From NCBI RefSeq assembly GCF_029983815.1, contig NZ_JASBYU010000022.1, positions 1-23,229 on the forward strand: a stretch of 23,229 bases of DNA, written 5' to 3'. The stretch is from Lagierella sp. GTDB taxonomy: Bacteria; Bacillota; Clostridia; Tissierellales; Peptoniphilaceae. The notes beneath the pieces were generated by a model. The model did no database searches and was not told where the DNA came from. It was given only the letters and a program-made list of their open reading frames with translations. Positions 16,179-23,229 of this stretch are shown one piece after another (the stretch's first letter is position 1; each line of letters starts with the position of its first letter). A program made the translations under genes and the position numbers.

Positions 16179-16899
16179 TTACAAAGACAGTAAAATAATT
16201 CTCAACAAAAAGATTCAAGATGATATCTACTTAATAGAATTGGAAGGGGATTTTACTGGGAATCCGGGACAATTTTATATGTTAAGGGCATGGAATGACA
16301 GTCCACTACTTCCAAGGCCTTTAAGTATCTATGATCTAGAAGAAGGTAAGATATCATTTTTATACAAAGTTGTAGGAAGAGGGACAACTATTTTATCAGA
16401 GTTAAAAGAAGGTGCTTTTATAAAATTATTAGGACCTTTAGGTAATTCTTTTCCGCTAGAAGATGTTAATAATTGTGCTATTGTTGCAGGTGGAATAGGA
16501 ATTGCTCCTTTTATGTACCTAGTAAAAAAATTAAATGCCAAGATTGACTTATATGCAGGTTTTTATGACAAAAGTTATTTAATGGAGGAATTTTCTAAAT
16601 ATACAAATTCAGTCAATATAACGACAGTCACAGGAGATGAAGGTCATAAAGGACTAGTTACGGATATTATTGAGGATAAATATGATCATATCTTTGCCTG
16701 TGGACCGAATCCAATGATGCAGTCTCTTCAAAAAAGAGAATTGTCTGGTAAGTCCTATTACTCATTAGAGTCCCATATGGCATGTGGTATTGGTGCTTGT
16801 TATGGTTGTGCCATTGAAACTACCAAGGGAATCAAAAGAGTTTGTCATGAAGGGCCGATTTTCAATGGGGAAGAGGTGATATTTGATGTTGGAAACTAA
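16165..16899 (+). CDS. pyrK: dihydroorotate dehydrogenase electron transfer subunit
   Basis: PyrK passes electrons from PyrD to NAD+ through FAD and a [2Fe-2S] cluster in class 1B dihydroorotate dehydrogenase. The protein is 244 aa. The flavin-binding RPLSIYD and a nucleotide-binding GGIGIAPF are followed by the NAD-binding fold. Cluster ligands are C207, C212, C215 and C227 in MACGIGACYGC and RVCHEG. It overlaps pyrF by 14 bases and pyrD by 14 bases, in keeping with assembly of a PyrD-PyrK heterotetramer. Confidence 0.97.
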   Translation: MEKNNYKDSKIILNKKIQDDIYLIELEGDFTGNPGQFYMLRAWNDSPLLPRPLSIYDLEEGKISFLYKVVGRGTTILSELKEGAFIKLLGPLGNSFPLEDVNNCAIVAGGIGIAPFMYLVKKLNAKIDLYAGFYDKSYLMEEFSKYTNSVNITTVTGDEGHKGLVTDIIEDKYDHIFACGPNPMMQSLQKRELSGKSYYSLESHMACGIGACYGCAIETTKGIKRVCHEGPIFNGEEVIFDVGN

Positions 16900-17782
16900 C
16901 ATATGCGATATAGTATTTAAAAATCCTGTAATCGCTGCATCTGGAACTTTTGGATTTGGAAGGGAATATGAGCCATATGTAGATTTTAATAAGATAGGTG
17001 GGATTGCAACTTCAGGAGTAACTTATAAAGCTAAACCTGGAAACAGAGGTATTAGAATTCATGAAACTCCATCTGGAATTATGAATAGTATCGGTCTTCA
17101 AAATCCTTCGACCGAAGAATTTATTAAAAATGACTTAGAATTTTTAAGACAATTTGACACAAAGGTGTTGGTAAATGTTGGTGGGTCAACTATAGATGAT
17201 TACATTAAGTCCATAGAATTACTTAATGAGACAGATATCAAAATTATAGAATTAAACATATCTTGTCCGAATGTCAAAGAGGGTGGAATGGCATTTGGTA
17301 TAAAATGTGAGATTGCTGAAGAAGTAGTCAAAAAAGTTCGTGCCCACACAGATAAAGTACTTATTGTAAAGTTATCACCTAATGCAGAAAATATTAAGGA
17401 TATGGCTGTAAAATGTGTAGAAGCTGGTGCAGATGGGTTGTCACTGGTAAATACTTTTAATGCCATTGCAGTTGATATCTATAACAAGAAACCTGTATTT
17501 AATAATATTACAGCCGGATTATCAGGTCCTGCTATTAAACCCATAGCTTTAAGAATGGTTCGAGATGTTGCATCGGTAGTTAATGTTCCTATAATTGGTA
17601 TTGGTGGAATTATGGATTGGAAAGATGCTATCGAATTTATAATGGTTGGAGCTACTGCGGTTCAGGTAGGTACTGCAAATTTTGTAAATCCTAATTCAAT
17701 GGTTGAAATTGCTGAAGGAATGGCTAATTATATGAAAGATCAAGGAATTAAAAGTCTTGATGAAATAAGGGGAATTATATAG
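16886..17782 (+). CDS. pyrD: dihydroorotate dehydrogenase class 1B catalytic subunit
   Basis: PyrD oxidises dihydroorotate to orotate with FMN. The protein is 298 aa from ATG 16886. This start is chosen because GAGGTGA (16873-16879) is 6 bases upstream, whereas an in-frame TTG at 16883 is too close. The N-terminus has the FKNPVIAASGTFGFG opening. The catalytic base is C127 in NISCPNVKEGG, and a cysteine here marks class 1 enzymes. FMN phosphate-site glycines appear in GIGGI and the GATAVQVGTAN block. The NAD-linked partner PyrK is encoded immediately upstream. Confidence 0.97.
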   Translation: MLETNICDIVFKNPVIAASGTFGFGREYEPYVDFNKIGGIATSGVTYKAKPGNRGIRIHETPSGIMNSIGLQNPSTEEFIKNDLEFLRQFDTKVLVNVGGSTIDDYIKSIELLNETDIKIIELNISCPNVKEGGMAFGIKCEIAEEVVKKVRAHTDKVLIVKLSPNAENIKDMAVKCVEAGADGLSLVNTFNAIAVDIYNKKPVFNNITAGLSGPAIKPIALRMVRDVASVVNVPIIGIGGIMDWKDAIEFIMVGATAVQVGTANFVNPNSMVEIAEGMANYMKDQGIKSLDEIRGII

Positions 17783-17791
17783 GAGGAAAAC

Positions 17792-18367
17792 ATGGAAGAT
17801 AGAATTTTAGAATTACTTAAAGAAAGCGATGCTTTATTAACAGGACATTTTTTACTCTCATCAGGAAAGCATAGTGATAAATATGTTCAATGTGCAAAAT
17901 TAATACAATATCCAGAAAAAACTGAAGAAGTTTGTAAAGTAATAAAGAAAAAAATTGAAGAAGATGATTTAAAGGTAGATTTAGTAGTTGGGCCTGCAAT
18001 GGGCGGTATAGTTATAGCCTATGAACTAGGAAGAGCATTGGGAGTTCCTGCGATATTTACTGAAAGGGAAAATGATGTAATGACTTTAAGAAGAGGCTTT
18101 ATAATTCCCGAAAATGCCAATGTGTTAGTAGTAGAAGATGTTGTTACAACAGGTAAGAGTTCATTTGAAACCATAGAAGTTATTGAGAAAAATAACGCAA
18201 ATTGTGTAGGAATTGCTTGTTTAGTGGACAGAACTTCTGGTAAAGACATTGGAATAAAGCTATATCCTGCAATAAAATTAGAGATAAATACCTATGAAAA
18301 AGAAGATTGCCCGCTATGTAAAGAAAATAAAGAGTTGGTAAAACCAGGAAGTAGAAAGAAATTTTAA
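17792..18367 (+). CDS. pyrE: orotate phosphoribosyltransferase
   Basis: PyrE condenses orotate with PRPP to give OMP. The protein is 191 aa. The PRPP-binding loop is VVEDVVTTGKS (113-123). The flexible catalytic loop is near TERENDVMTLRRGF, and GPAMGGIVIAYELG carries another binding segment. A C-terminal tail with CPLC is typical of the clostridial/archaeal-like subtype. AGGAGG lies 5 bases before the ATG, and the gene starts 9 bases after pyrD. It is the last gene of the operon, ahead of the shared hairpin at 18417. Confidence 0.96.
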   Translation: MEDRILELLKESDALLTGHFLLSSGKHSDKYVQCAKLIQYPEKTEEVCKVIKKKIEEDDLKVDLVVGPAMGGIVIAYELGRALGVPAIFTERENDVMTLRRGFIIPENANVLVVEDVVTTGKSSFETIEVIEKNNANCVGIACLVDRTSGKDIGIKLYPAIKLEINTYEKEDCPLCKENKELVKPGSRKKF

Positions 18368-18416
18368 GTGGGAAAATGAGATTTATACTCATCAAAATTC
18401 TATTTTAATATTAAAT

Positions 18417-18451
18417 AAAGGTTGGTAAGACGAGATGTTTTACCAACCTTT
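18417..18451. terminator. shared terminator between pyrE and ppdK
   Basis: A perfect 12-bp inverted repeat, AAAGGTTGGTAA (18417-18428) and TTACCAACCTTT (18440-18451), has an 11-base loop. Its arms end in A or T runs on either side, so it can terminate both the plus-strand pyr operon and the minus-strand ppdK operon. The T-tracts are interrupted, so efficiency is uncertain. Confidence 0.75.
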
Positions 18452-18494
18452 ATAATTTTATTAGTGCCATAGACAATGGCCCCTGAAAGGATTA

Positions 18495-21125
18495 TTATTT
18501 ATTTTGTTCTTTTTTAATTTTTGCTTGGGCAGCAGTCAATCTTGCAATTGGAACTCTATATGGTGAGCAGGATACATAATCTAGACCTAATCCATAGCAA
18601 AATTCGATAGACTTTGGATCGCCACCATGTTCACCGCATATACCTAAATGTAGGTTAGGATTTGTTTCTTTTCCACCTTTAGCGGCAATTTCTAACAATT
18701 TACCTACTCCTTTTGTATCCAATTCTTCGAATGGACTTCTAGGGTAAATTTTATTGTTTTCGTAGTCAGTTAAAAACTTACCAGCATCATCCCTTGAAAA
18801 ACCAAAAGTCATTTGAGTCATATCATTAGTACCAAAACTAAAGAAGTCTGCTTCTTTCGCAATTTCATCGGCTAATAAAGCTGCTCTAGGAACTTCTATC
18901 ATTGTTCCGATCTTATATTCTACTTTACTATTTAACTCTTCAAAAACTAAATTGATTTCTTCAACTATTTGAGATTTTACAAATTTTAATTCTTGTAGAT
19001 CTCCTATAAGAGGAATCATAATTTCTGGTGTTATTTCTGAGCCTTCAGATTTTAATCTTAAAGCAGCGGTAACAATTGCTCTTGCTTGCATACGATAGAT
19101 TTCAGGATAGGTTACAGCTAATCTACAGCCTCTATGTCCAAGCATTGGGTTTACTTCTTTTAAGTCGTTTACTGTATCATTTACTTCATCAAAAGTTAAA
19201 TTCATCTTATCAGCCAAAGCTTCTATATCTTGTTTTTTAGATGGTAAAAACTCATGAAGTGGAGGATCCAATAGCCTTATAGTAACAGACATATCCTTCA
19301 TAGCTTTATATATTTCGTAGAAATCTTGTTCTTGCATTGGCCTTAATTCTTCAAGAGCCTTTTGTCTTTGTTCTAATGTTTTAGATAGAATCATCTCTCT
19401 TACAATAGGTATTCTCTTTTCATCGAAGAACATGTGCTCTGTACGAGTTAGACCAATTCCTTCAGCACCAAAAGCTAAAGCCTGTTTAGCATCTCTTGGG
19501 GTGTCAGCATTTGTTCTGATTTTCATATCTCGAATTTCATCAGCCCAAGACATAAACTTTTCAAAATTTCCAGAAAGTGTTGGTTGAACTTTTTTAATGT
19601 CGCCTAAATAAATAGAACCATCGTTACCATTAAGGGAAATATAATCTCCTTCATGCAAAGTGTAATTAGGTGTTCTCATAATTTTTTGAATTTCATCTAC
19701 TACAACATCGGAAGCTCCTGCTACGCAACATTTTCCCATGCCTCTAGCAACAACAGCGGCATGAGAAGTCATTCCTCCTCGTGCGGTTAGAATACCTTCA
19801 GCAGTTACCATTCCTTCTATATCCTCAGGAGAAGTTTCTTGTCTAACTAAAACGACTCTTTCTCCATTTTTAGCAGCCTCTACAGCATCTTGAGCATGAA
19901 AGTATATTTTTCCGCTTGCTGCACCAGGGGAAGCTGCTAATCCCTTTGTAATAAGTTCTGCATTTTCCAGTTGTTTATCATCGAAAGTATGATGTAACAA
20001 TTGATTTAAACTAAGGGGATCTACTCTTAATAAGGCTTCTTCCTTAGTTATTAAGCCCTCTTCTTCTAATTCAACAGCTATATTTAAAGCGGCTTGAGTA
20101 GTTCTTTTTCCGTTTCTAGTTTGAAGTATATAAAGTTTACCGTTTTCAATGGTAAATTCAAGGTCTTGCATATCCTTATAGTGTTTTTCAAGCCTTTCAG
20201 CAGTGTTGAGAAACTCTTCATAAACTTCTGGCATAGCTTCATGTAAAGTTGCAATTTCTTGAGGAGTTCTAATTCCTGCAACGACATCCTCGCCTTGAGC
20301 ATCCATTAAATATTCTCCAAATAGTTTATTTTCTCCTGTTGCAGGATTTCTAGAGAATGCTACACCGGTTCCAGAATTCTTACCCATATTACCAAATACC
20401 ATGGATTGAACATTAACTGCTGTACCTAGAGAATCATCTATATTGTTCAATTTTCTATAAATTTTTGCGCGTGGGTTGTTCCAAGATCTGAAAACTGCTT
20501 CTATTGAGTGCTTCAACTGAATTAGAGGATCTTGAGGGAAGTCTTTTCCAGTTTCTTCTTTGAAGATTTCCTTAAATTGTTTTACTAAATCCTTTAAATC
20601 CTCAGCCGTTAAATCCGTGTCTAATTTAGCATTTTTCTTTTCTTTCATATCTTCTAATGCTGAGTCGAAATGAACTTTAGGAATTTCCATAGCAACATCA
20701 GAAAACATTTGAATAAATCGTCTATAAGAATCATATGCAAATCTTTCATTTCCAGTTGAACGGGCTAACCCAATAACAGATTCATCGTTAATACCTAAAT
20801 TTAATATTGTATCCATCATACCAGGCATTGAAAAGACAGCACCGCTTCTAACTGAGAAAAGTAAGGGATTTTCAGTATCAGAGAACTTTTTTTGTAATTT
20901 TTCTTCTGTACTTTTAATATGACTACTAACTTCTTCTAATAATTCATCCCAAAGGGTTTCATTTTCATCATAATATCTATTACATGCTTCCGTGGTGATC
21001 GTAAATCCTGGAGGTACGGAAAGACCAAGATTGGTCATCTCTGCAAGGTTTGCACCTTTTCCTCCGAGAAGATTTCTCATATCCTTATTACCTTCTAAAA
21101 AATCATATACATATTTTTTTGTCAT
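18495..21125 (-). CDS. ppdK: pyruvate, phosphate dikinase
   Basis: PPDK interconverts pyruvate, ATP and phosphate with PEP, AMP and PPi. In anaerobes it can act in glycolysis or gluconeogenesis. The protein is 876 aa, full length. The N-terminal ATP-grasp domain starts with LLGGKGANLAEM. The swivelling phosphohistidine domain has GGMTSHAAVV with H455 as the phosphoryl carrier and T453 as the usual regulatory phosphorylation site. The C-terminal PEP/pyruvate barrel has HLGICGEHGGDP with catalytic C830. These positions match Clostridium symbiosum PPDK H455 and C831 closely. GTAGGAGG precedes the ATG. It is cotranscribed with and directly downstream of its regulator gene. Confidence 0.98.
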   Translation of the reverse strand: MTKKYVYDFLEGNKDMRNLLGGKGANLAEMTNLGLSVPPGFTITTEACNRYYDENETLWDELLEEVSSHIKSTEEKLQKKFSDTENPLLFSVRSGAVFSMPGMMDTILNLGINDESVIGLARSTGNERFAYDSYRRFIQMFSDVAMEIPKVHFDSALEDMKEKKNAKLDTDLTAEDLKDLVKQFKEIFKEETGKDFPQDPLIQLKHSIEAVFRSWNNPRAKIYRKLNNIDDSLGTAVNVQSMVFGNMGKNSGTGVAFSRNPATGENKLFGEYLMDAQGEDVVAGIRTPQEIATLHEAMPEVYEEFLNTAERLEKHYKDMQDLEFTIENGKLYILQTRNGKRTTQAALNIAVELEEEGLITKEEALLRVDPLSLNQLLHHTFDDKQLENAELITKGLAASPGAASGKIYFHAQDAVEAAKNGERVVLVRQETSPEDIEGMVTAEGILTARGGMTSHAAVVARGMGKCCVAGASDVVVDEIQKIMRTPNYTLHEGDYISLNGNDGSIYLGDIKKVQPTLSGNFEKFMSWADEIRDMKIRTNADTPRDAKQALAFGAEGIGLTRTEHMFFDEKRIPIVREMILSKTLEQRQKALEELRPMQEQDFYEIYKAMKDMSVTIRLLDPPLHEFLPSKKQDIEALADKMNLTFDEVNDTVNDLKEVNPMLGHRGCRLAVTYPEIYRMQARAIVTAALRLKSEGSEITPEIMIPLIGDLQELKFVKSQIVEEINLVFEELNSKVEYKIGTMIEVPRAALLADEIAKEADFFSFGTNDMTQMTFGFSRDDAGKFLTDYENNKIYPRSPFEELDTKGVGKLLEIAAKGGKETNPNLHLGICGEHGGDPKSIEFCYGLGLDYVSCSPYRVPIARLTAAQAKIKKEQNK

Positions 21126-21134
21126 TTAATCCTC

Positions 21135-21947
21135 CTACAACCTATCGTTAATTTTTCTTAAATGTCTAATTATTATTTCTGCAGTCTCTTCAATTGCACG
21201 TTCTGAAACGTCAATTATCGGGCAACCTACTCTTTTCATAATAGAATGAGCATGTTCTAATTCTAATAATATCCTATCTAGATTAGAATAGGAAGAGTTT
21301 GCCGGTAAACCAAGAGACTGAAGCCTCGATTTTCTTATGGAATTTAATTTCTCCGGCGAATTAGTTAGCCCTATAATCTTTTTATTTGAAACTTGAAATA
21401 TTTCCTTAGGAACAGGTGTCTCTGGAACTAAGGGAATATTTGCTACACGAAAATTCTTGTTTGCAAGATACATGGATAGGGGAGTTTTAGATGTTCTAGA
21501 CACCCCTAATATAGTAACATCCGCAGACAGAACTCCTCTAGGATCTTTACCATCATCGTATCGAACAGCGAAATCAATGGCATCAACCCTTTTAAAATAC
21601 TGGGCATCTAAATTTCTTAAAGCCCCCGGTTTAGTAATTGGCGCTAGATTGGTAACCCTTTCTATTGCCACAATAGCCGGAGTAAGTACATCGACAGCAT
21701 TGATATTTTTTAATTCGCTGCTTTTTTTCAGATGCTCTATCAGATGTTCATCAACTAAGGAATAAAATATTATAGAATCGCTGTTAGCTTGGATTTTATT
21801 AAATATATTATTTAATCTTTCCATATCTCTAACATTTGAAAATCTTTCGATTTCTTTATCTTCCAAGTTGAACTGTGCAAATGCAGCACTTATTATCTGC
21901 TCGCAAGTTTCTCCTGTAGAATCCGATATTACAATAAATTTAAGCAT
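21135..21947 (-). CDS. PPDK regulatory protein (kinase/phosphorylase)
   Basis: This 270-aa protein of the DUF299/PSRP family phosphorylates PPDK on threonine using ADP and removes the phosphate by phosphorolysis. The P-loop-like GVSRTSKT is at 148-155. The N-terminus FIVISDSTGETCEQI is typical. I place the start at ATG 21947: GAGGGAGG lies just upstream and the protein then begins MLKFIVISDSTGET. A longer frame to 21986 would begin within the -10 box of the promoter and is rejected. The stop TAG lies 9 bases before the ppdK ATG and overlaps its ribosome binding site. PPDK's target threonine is intact, and the partner is adjacent, so the pairing with PPDK rather than PEP synthase is well supported. 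Confidence 0.95.
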   Translation of the reverse strand: MLKFIVISDSTGETCEQIISAAFAQFNLEDKEIERFSNVRDMERLNNIFNKIQANSDSIIFYSLVDEHLIEHLKKSSELKNINAVDVLTPAIVAIERVTNLAPITKPGALRNLDAQYFKRVDAIDFAVRYDDGKDPRGVLSADVTILGVSRTSKTPLSMYLANKNFRVANIPLVPETPVPKEIFQVSNKKIIGLTNSPEKLNSIRKSRLQSLGLPANSSYSNLDRILLELEHAHSIMKRVGCPIIDVSERAIEETAEIIIRHLRKINDRL

Positions 21948-21977
21948 TTTCCTCCCTCGCAACATTTTTCTAATATC

Positions 21978-22006
21978 ATTATACATTACTTTTAAATTAA
22001 TTTTAA
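21978..22006 (-). promoter_or_regulatory. promoter of the PPDK regulator-ppdK operon
   Basis: On the minus strand, TTAAAA (22006-22001), a 17-bp spacer and a perfect TATAAT (21983-21978) fit a sigma-A promoter. The -10 begins 31 bases upstream of the chosen start codon. Confidence 0.7.
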
Positions 22007-22055
22007 GGGAAGTGATATCGATTTACTTTATAATTCCAAAGTTAAATAATAAATC

Positions 22056-22099
22056 AACCAATAAAGCCCTTATGCTGAGACTTTTTCAGCACAAGAGCT
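22056..22099 (-). terminator. intrinsic terminator after asnA
   Basis: AGCCCTTATGCTGA (22065-22078) and TCAGCACAAGAGCT (22086-22099) pair over 14 positions on the minus-strand transcript, including G-U pairs, with a 7-base loop. On the minus strand the hairpin is followed by TTTATT. On the plus strand no T-run follows, so it terminates asnA only. Confidence 0.85.
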
Positions 22100-22126
22100 T
22101 CTACATTCATTGTTTAAAAAAAAGTA

Positions 22127-23140
22127 TTAAAGTAAATTAATTCCGTTCTTTACACATTCATCAACCATGGATTTAGGCCAGATACTAGACTGTACTTCTC
22201 CAATATGTGCTTTTTGTAATAAAAACATACAAATTCGAGATTGCCCAATTCCTCCTCCAATGCATTGAGGGTATTTACCGTCGATTAGGTTTTTATGAAA
22301 GTCTAGATTTAATCTATCTAAATTATTAGATTGTTCCAACTGTTTAACTAAGGTTTCAGAGTCGACTCTAATACCCATGGAGGATAGTTCTAAAGCATTA
22401 TCTAGTATAGGGTTCCATACTATTATATCTCCATTAAGGGACCAGTCATCGTAATCTGGAGAGCGAACACCATGGGGTTTACCATTTCTTAAATTAGATC
22501 CAATCTTTGAAACAAAAATTGCTTTTTTCTCTTTACAAAAAGCTTTTTCCCTTTCTTCGGGCTGTAAATTTGGAAACCTCAACTCTAATTCATCTGTTGT
22601 AATAAAGGTTATTTTATCAGGCAATATTTTTTTGTAACCATGAAACTCATTAGACAACATATCTTCAGTATCTAACAATACTTTATAAATTTCTCTGACT
22701 ATGGAATACAAATAATTTTCGTTCCTATCCTTTTCATCTATTACTTTTTCCCAATCCCACTGGTCTACGTAATATGAATGGGTATTGTCACATATTTCAT
22801 TAGCTCTGATGGCGTTCATATCAGTATAAATCCCTTCTTCTACTGGTATTTTATAACAATATAATGCATTTCTTTTCCACTTTGCCAATGAATGGATTAT
22901 TTCTAACTCAACATCTTTTTCATCCTGATTTACCACAAAACTTACTGGAAGTTCCTTTCCAGTTAAGTTATCATTAAAGCCAGAAGTTTTTTCTACAAAA
23001 AGAGGAGCTGAAACTCTAGTTAATTTCAATTTTTTTGATAAGTTGATTTGAAAGAAATCTTTTATCATCTTGATGGCCTTCTGTGTCTTAAGTAAATCTA
23101 AACTGGATTTATAGCCATCTGGTATAATTAAGTTCTTCAT
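22127..23140 (-). CDS. asnA: aspartate-ammonia ligase
   Basis: AsnA makes asparagine from aspartate, ammonia and ATP, using a fold related to class II aminoacyl-tRNA synthetases. The protein is 337 aa, as usual for the family. TSGFNDNLTGKELPVSF, LAKWKRNALYCY and the QWDWE block are present. The ATP-site segment IGGGIGQSRICMFLL lies near the C-terminus, followed by GEVQSSIWP. I chose ATG 23140, preceded by AGGAGTG, giving the typical MKNLIIPDGYKSSLDLL start. A longer frame to 23188 adds a hydrophobic non-conserved extension. This ammonia-dependent type differs from glutamine-dependent AsnB. The gene appears monocistronic and ends at the hairpin at 22065-22099. Confidence 0.97.
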   Translation of the reverse strand: MKNLIIPDGYKSSLDLLKTQKAIKMIKDFFQINLSKKLKLTRVSAPLFVEKTSGFNDNLTGKELPVSFVVNQDEKDVELEIIHSLAKWKRNALYCYKIPVEEGIYTDMNAIRANEICDNTHSYYVDQWDWEKVIDEKDRNENYLYSIVREIYKVLLDTEDMLSNEFHGYKKILPDKITFITTDELELRFPNLQPEEREKAFCKEKKAIFVSKIGSNLRNGKPHGVRSPDYDDWSLNGDIIVWNPILDNALELSSMGIRVDSETLVKQLEQSNNLDRLNLDFHKNLIDGKYPQCIGGGIGQSRICMFLLQKAHIGEVQSSIWPKSMVDECVKNGINLL

Positions 23141-23182
23141 TGATATTACACTCCTAATAAAATAAAGCACTAAAAAATTGAT

Positions 23183-23204
23183 ATGCACCCTTAAACACGG
23201 ACAC
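23183..23204. repeat. possible end of a dispersed or mobile repeat
   Basis: A segment with sharply higher GC than its AT-rich surroundings contains TGCACCCTTAAACACGGA, just upstream of asnA. It resembles, from memory and at low confidence, terminal sequences of insertion elements in related genomes. No transposase or second copy is inside the window. Confidence 0.25.
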
Positions 23205-23229
23205 TAATATTTGATTTTTACTAAGCGGA

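Noticed and set aside
18466..18480. Small hairpin GCCAT-AGACA-ATGGC after ppdK
   Set aside because: The stem is only 5 bp with no T-run; the hairpin at 18417-18451 is the more likely terminator.
21948..21986. Longer start for the PPDK regulator
   Set aside because: Its ATG overlaps the TATAAT -10 box, so it would not be in the transcript; a strong site precedes ATG 21947.
23141..23188. N-terminal extension of AsnA
   Set aside because: The added 16 residues are hydrophobic and not part of the family, and AGGAGTG precedes ATG 23140.

Overview
The window is AT-rich (roughly 30% GC by eye) with strong AGGAGG-type ribosome binding sites, tightly packed same-strand operons, a T-box leader and a clostridial-style pyrimidine cluster with pyrI and pyrK. 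This suggests an anaerobic low-GC Firmicute, in the Clostridia/Tissierellia (for example a Peptoniphilaceae-like organism). The genus cannot be fixed from this sequence alone. Almost everything is chromosomal housekeeping. I see no complete mobile element, no CRISPR array and no rRNA or tRNA gene.

Layout, plus strand: 1-550 is a gene-poor margin with a 14-bp tandem repeat and possible gene remnants. A DUF6873-like gene (551-1297), whose only well-placed start codon is ATA, overlaps hisS (1290-2585). A threonine T-box leader (about 2590-2764) then precedes thrS (2832-4736), which ends in its own terminator. An extended -10 promoter at about 4876 begins a compact run of eight genes up to a terminator at 12975: moeA, a mobA-mobB fusion, an unrecognised 209-aa protein, an SbcD/YhaO-type nuclease, a short SbcC/YhaN-type ATPase with a membrane hairpin in its coiled coil, a second small metallophosphoesterase, nagB and a CYTH-domain protein. 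Next come a Cof-type HAD phosphatase starting at TTG (13106) and the pyrBIFKDE operon (13972-18367), which has its own sigma-A promoter.

Minus strand: ppdK (pyruvate phosphate dikinase) and the gene for its regulatory kinase/phosphorylase form a two-gene operon reading leftward, with the regulator first. Further right, asnA (ammonia-dependent asparagine synthetase) ends in a strong hairpin terminator. pyrE and ppdK converge on one shared hairpin.

How the genes work together: hisS, thrS and asnA supply charged tRNAs or amino acids. pyrBIFKDE covers de novo UMP synthesis except for carbamoyl phosphate synthetase and dihydroorotase, which are absent here. moeA and mobAB perform molybdenum insertion and MGD formation but lack the earlier moa steps. 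The YhaO/YhaN-like pair is a candidate membrane-tethered Mre11/Rad50-type complex. The most noteworthy items are the ATA start, the 209-aa protein inside the moe/sbc operon, and the membrane-hairpin SbcC. I found no convincing wholly new system.
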